Shown here piece by piece: positions 62,011 to 64,000 of a stretch of DNA of 64,000 nt (position 1 is its first letter; each line of letters opens with the position of its first letter). A program made the translations under genes and the position numbers. Origin of the DNA: Parapedobacter deserti (GTDB lineage Bacteria; Bacteroidota; Bacteroidia; Sphingobacteriales; Sphingobacteriaceae); contig NZ_JBHRTA010000008.1 of NCBI RefSeq assembly GCF_042646065.1, positions 310,001 through 374,000 on the forward strand. The letters run 5' to 3'. Under the pieces are notes generated by a model. The model was given only the letters and a program-made list of their open reading frames with translations, had not been told where the DNA came from and did not search any database.

Positions 62011-64000
62011 ATGAGAGAGCGAACAAGTAGATCGAGGTGCATTGCCCTGTTTGGCGTGATGCTGGCAACCACAACCCTGGGTATGGCCCAAGTAACGTTT
62101 GAGCAGTTATCGTTTGAAGAAGCGCAGGCAAAGGCTCAAAAGGAAGGTAAGATTATTTTCGTCGACGTGATGCGGAGCGGCCCACCATCGGACCATAACA
62201 AGCATGTGGAAGAGCAAGTATTTACGCTGGATAGCATTAGTAATTTTTTTCGTGACAATTGTGTAAGCATTCGCATGGATATGGGATCCGAGGCAGGCAA
62301 GGCTTTTGTCCCTAACTTGAATATGCTGATGTACCCGGCTTATGTATTTTACGATGCGAAGGGTGCACAATTACAGTATACCAATGCTTATGCTGTAATG
62401 GAAGACCCGACCGTATTAATGCAGAAGGCAAGGGCTTCTGCAGCTGTAGCGGCGGAGAAAAAGACGAATACCCGGTCCATAATCTTTGCCGACGGATCAT
62501 GGGCAGCAGTATTGCAACAGGCTAAAACCAGCGGTAAGCTAATCTTTTTAGACGCGCAGACTGAATGGTGCAGGCCATGCCGCATGATGGAGCGAGATGT
62601 GTTTACACTGGATAGGGTGGCCGACTTTTACAACGGCCAATTCATCAACATAAGCATGGACATGGAGAAGGGAGATGGCCCTGAATTGGTGAAACAGTAT
62701 GGAATTATGGCGTATCCTACCTACTTGTTTATCGATGGGGATGGCAACGTCGTACATCAAGACGGTGGGTTTATGGAGGCAGACCGGTTCATTGCGGTAG
62801 GGCAAAAGGCCTTGCAGGCACGAGGACAGGCAAACCAGTATCACGCAGAACCGGGGATCTTGTTTTCTGAGGATGGAACCTGGGAAAGCTTACTGCAACA
62901 GGCGGCGGTGGAAAATAAATTGATCTTTCTGGACGGATATGCCGTTTGGTGCGGGCCGTGCAAGACAATGGACAGGGAGGTCTTTACCCGGGAAGAGGTA
63001 GGTAGCTTTTTTAACCAGACCTTTATCAACGTAAAGAGGGACATGGAAAGAGGTGAGGGCATTGCATTGAAAGAGCGCTACAACATCAAGGCATACCCGA
63101 CGTACTTGTTCATCAACGCAAAAGGAGAGGAAGTGCACCGCATTGTCGGTTCATCTTCGGCAGACGAGTTTATTAACAAAGCACAGATTGCCCTACAGCC
63201 GGAAAATCAATTAGCAGCGTTGAATCAACGCTATGCCAGCGGTGATCGGTCGGCAACGTTCATTCAGCAGTATCTGAAGGCATTGTCCATGGCTTATAGG
63301 CAAGATGAAGCTGCATCCGTGGCTACAGCTTATCTTGACGCGCTGCCCCGCGCGGATCTTATCACGGAAATCAACTGGACATTAGCCACCAGTTATTTAA
63401 CCGACCCTAATAGCTCGGTTTTAGGCTATTTGGCCGTCCATCGGGATGAGTTGCGTGGCGTCGGCGTAGAAAATGGAGACGAAGCGATTGAAAACTTGTT
63501 CAGCAAAGGGTTTCATCGGCTGTTTGCAGGCGATGGGACATTTGATGAGCGCGCATTCAAAAAAACGAGGGCGACCATTAAGAAGTGCCGGTTACCCCAC
63601 GCTGATGAATTAATCAGATTGGCCAAACTCGTCGAAGCTGGCAAAACAGCAAACTGGAAGAACTACATCAAGCTGCTGGATAACGTCGTCAGCAAGCGCC
63701 TAACGGTATATGGGCAGAGCATTCCGGTGTCGCTGAGCGTATTTGCTGGCAAAATGCTCCGGGAAACCAGCGAAACTTATGCCAGTAACGTCCTGGGATG
63801 GGCGGATACCCTGCTGGCCACCATGGATCATGCATTGGATCGTGCTAAACTATACGACCTAAAACAGCTGGCCTACCAGCAGACGGGTGATGAAGAAAAG
63901 GCCAAGCTGGCAAGCGCCGAATCGAAGGAGCTGGTAGCGCAGTGGAGTAAGGAAAACAGCGGATCAGGCATGATGATGGCGATACCGATGAAACTTCAAT
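62011..64000 (+). CDS. Three-module thioredoxin-like protein (3' end missing)
   Basis: 663 codons are visible from the ATG at 62011 and the frame stays open to the window end. A signal peptide (GVMLATTTLGMAQ region) is followed by three thioredoxin-fold modules: the first at about 28-130 has RSGPP (residues 55-59) where the redox motif belongs, so both Cys are lost; the second has C187-R-P-C190; the third has C314-G-P-C317. All three keep the cis-Pro loop (YPAY, YPTY). A long alpha-helical region follows (from about residue 400). It lies 44 bp after susD and is probably the last gene of the SusCD operon. Confidence 0.88.
   Translation, partial: MRERTSRSRCIALFGVMLATTTLGMAQVTFEQLSFEEAQAKAQKEGKIIFVDVMRSGPPSDHNKHVEEQVFTLDSISNFFRDNCVSIRMDMGSEAGKAFVPNLNMLMYPAYVFYDAKGAQLQYTNAYAVMEDPTVLMQKARASAAVAAEKKTNTRSIIFADGSWAAVLQQAKTSGKLIFLDAQTEWCRPCRMMERDVFTLDRVADFYNGQFINISMDMEKGDGPELVKQYGIMAYPTYLFIDGDGNVVHQDGGFMEADRFIAVGQKALQARGQANQYHAEPGILFSEDGTWESLLQQAAVENKLIFLDGYAVWCGPCKTMDREVFTREEVGSFFNQTFINVKRDMERGEGIALKERYNIKAYPTYLFINAKGEEVHRIVGSSSADEFINKAQIALQPENQLAALNQRYASGDRSATFIQQYLKALSMAYRQDEAASVATAYLDALPRADLITEINWTLATSYLTDPNSSVLGYLAVHRDELRGVGVENGDEAIENLFSKGFHRLFAGDGTFDERAFKKTRATIKKCRLPHADELIRLAKLVEAGKTANWKNYIKLLDNVVSKRLTVYGQSIPVSLSVFAGKMLRETSETYASNVLGWADTLLATMDHALDRAKLYDLKQLAYQQTGDEEKAKLASAESKELVAQWSKENSGSGMMMAIPMKLQ

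Overview
The window comes from the chromosome of a member of the Bacteroidota, most likely Sphingobacteriaceae (Parapedobacter/Pedobacter-like). The reasons are SusC/SusD and OMP-barrel TonB receptors, an ECF sigma/FecR pair, meso-DAP-type MurE, LytTR and NarL-type response regulators, an Hc1-like nucleoid protein, the family-typical RpoD-like sigma of about 285 aa, almost no Shine-Dalgarno sites, and repeated -7 elements of the Bacteroidota form TAnnTTTG with a -33 TTTG about 20 bp upstream. No tRNA, rRNA, CRISPR array, prophage or intact insertion sequence was found. Part assignments rest on reading the translated sequence; no database search was run.

Layout. 1-4400 (minus strand): 5' part of lutB (runs off the left edge), aspS, an orphan LytTR regulator and a small lipoprotein. 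4500-20550 (plus): a complete dcw cluster in the order mraZ-rsmH-ftsL-ftsI-murE-mraY-murD-ftsW-murG-murC-ftsQ-ftsA-ftsZ, preceded by a promoter carrying three MraZ-type repeats. 20800-27700: an alpha-oxoamine synthase with a TTG start, an Hc1 nucleoid protein, a sugar-phosphate isomerase-like TIM barrel, a NarL-type regulator, mscL, a ChaN-family protein, and rpmH-rnpA-yidD-tsaB. 27900-32650: a compact glycan module in which a GH130 glycoside phosphorylase faces two GT4 glycosyltransferases, one fused to an alpha/alpha-barrel-like domain. 32800-35650: an OmpH/Skp-like lipoprotein and gyrB.

35650-39930: an AraC remnant, then a His/Cys-rich membrane protein, a TonB receptor and two DUF4625 lipoproteins that look like one metal-uptake operon. 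40000-46550: acyl-CoA desaturase, CE7 acetyl esterase, cold-shock protein, a divergent RpoD-type sigma factor, a NYN-LOTUS protein with a 38-aa lysine-rich gene upstream, and an FMN-dependent glutamate-synthase-domain protein. 46570-52200 (minus): M28 peptidase, an OMP-barrel TonB receptor, a HELGH metallopeptidase, and a degenerate plus-strand fragment of a second OMP-barrel receptor. 52300-64000 (plus): sufS-sufE, then ECF sigma, FecR, a kelch-like lipoprotein, SusC, SusD and a three-module thioredoxin-like protein that runs off the right edge.

How it works together. The first half is housekeeping: envelope precursor synthesis and division, translation, RNA processing, topology. The second half is accessory envelope biology, with three TonB-type uptake systems and surface/periplasmic lipoproteins. 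The least explained parts are the GH130/GT4/GT4-fusion module, the His-rich DUF4625 operon, and the SusCD operon with its receptor lacking an STN domain and its thioredoxin-like partner.
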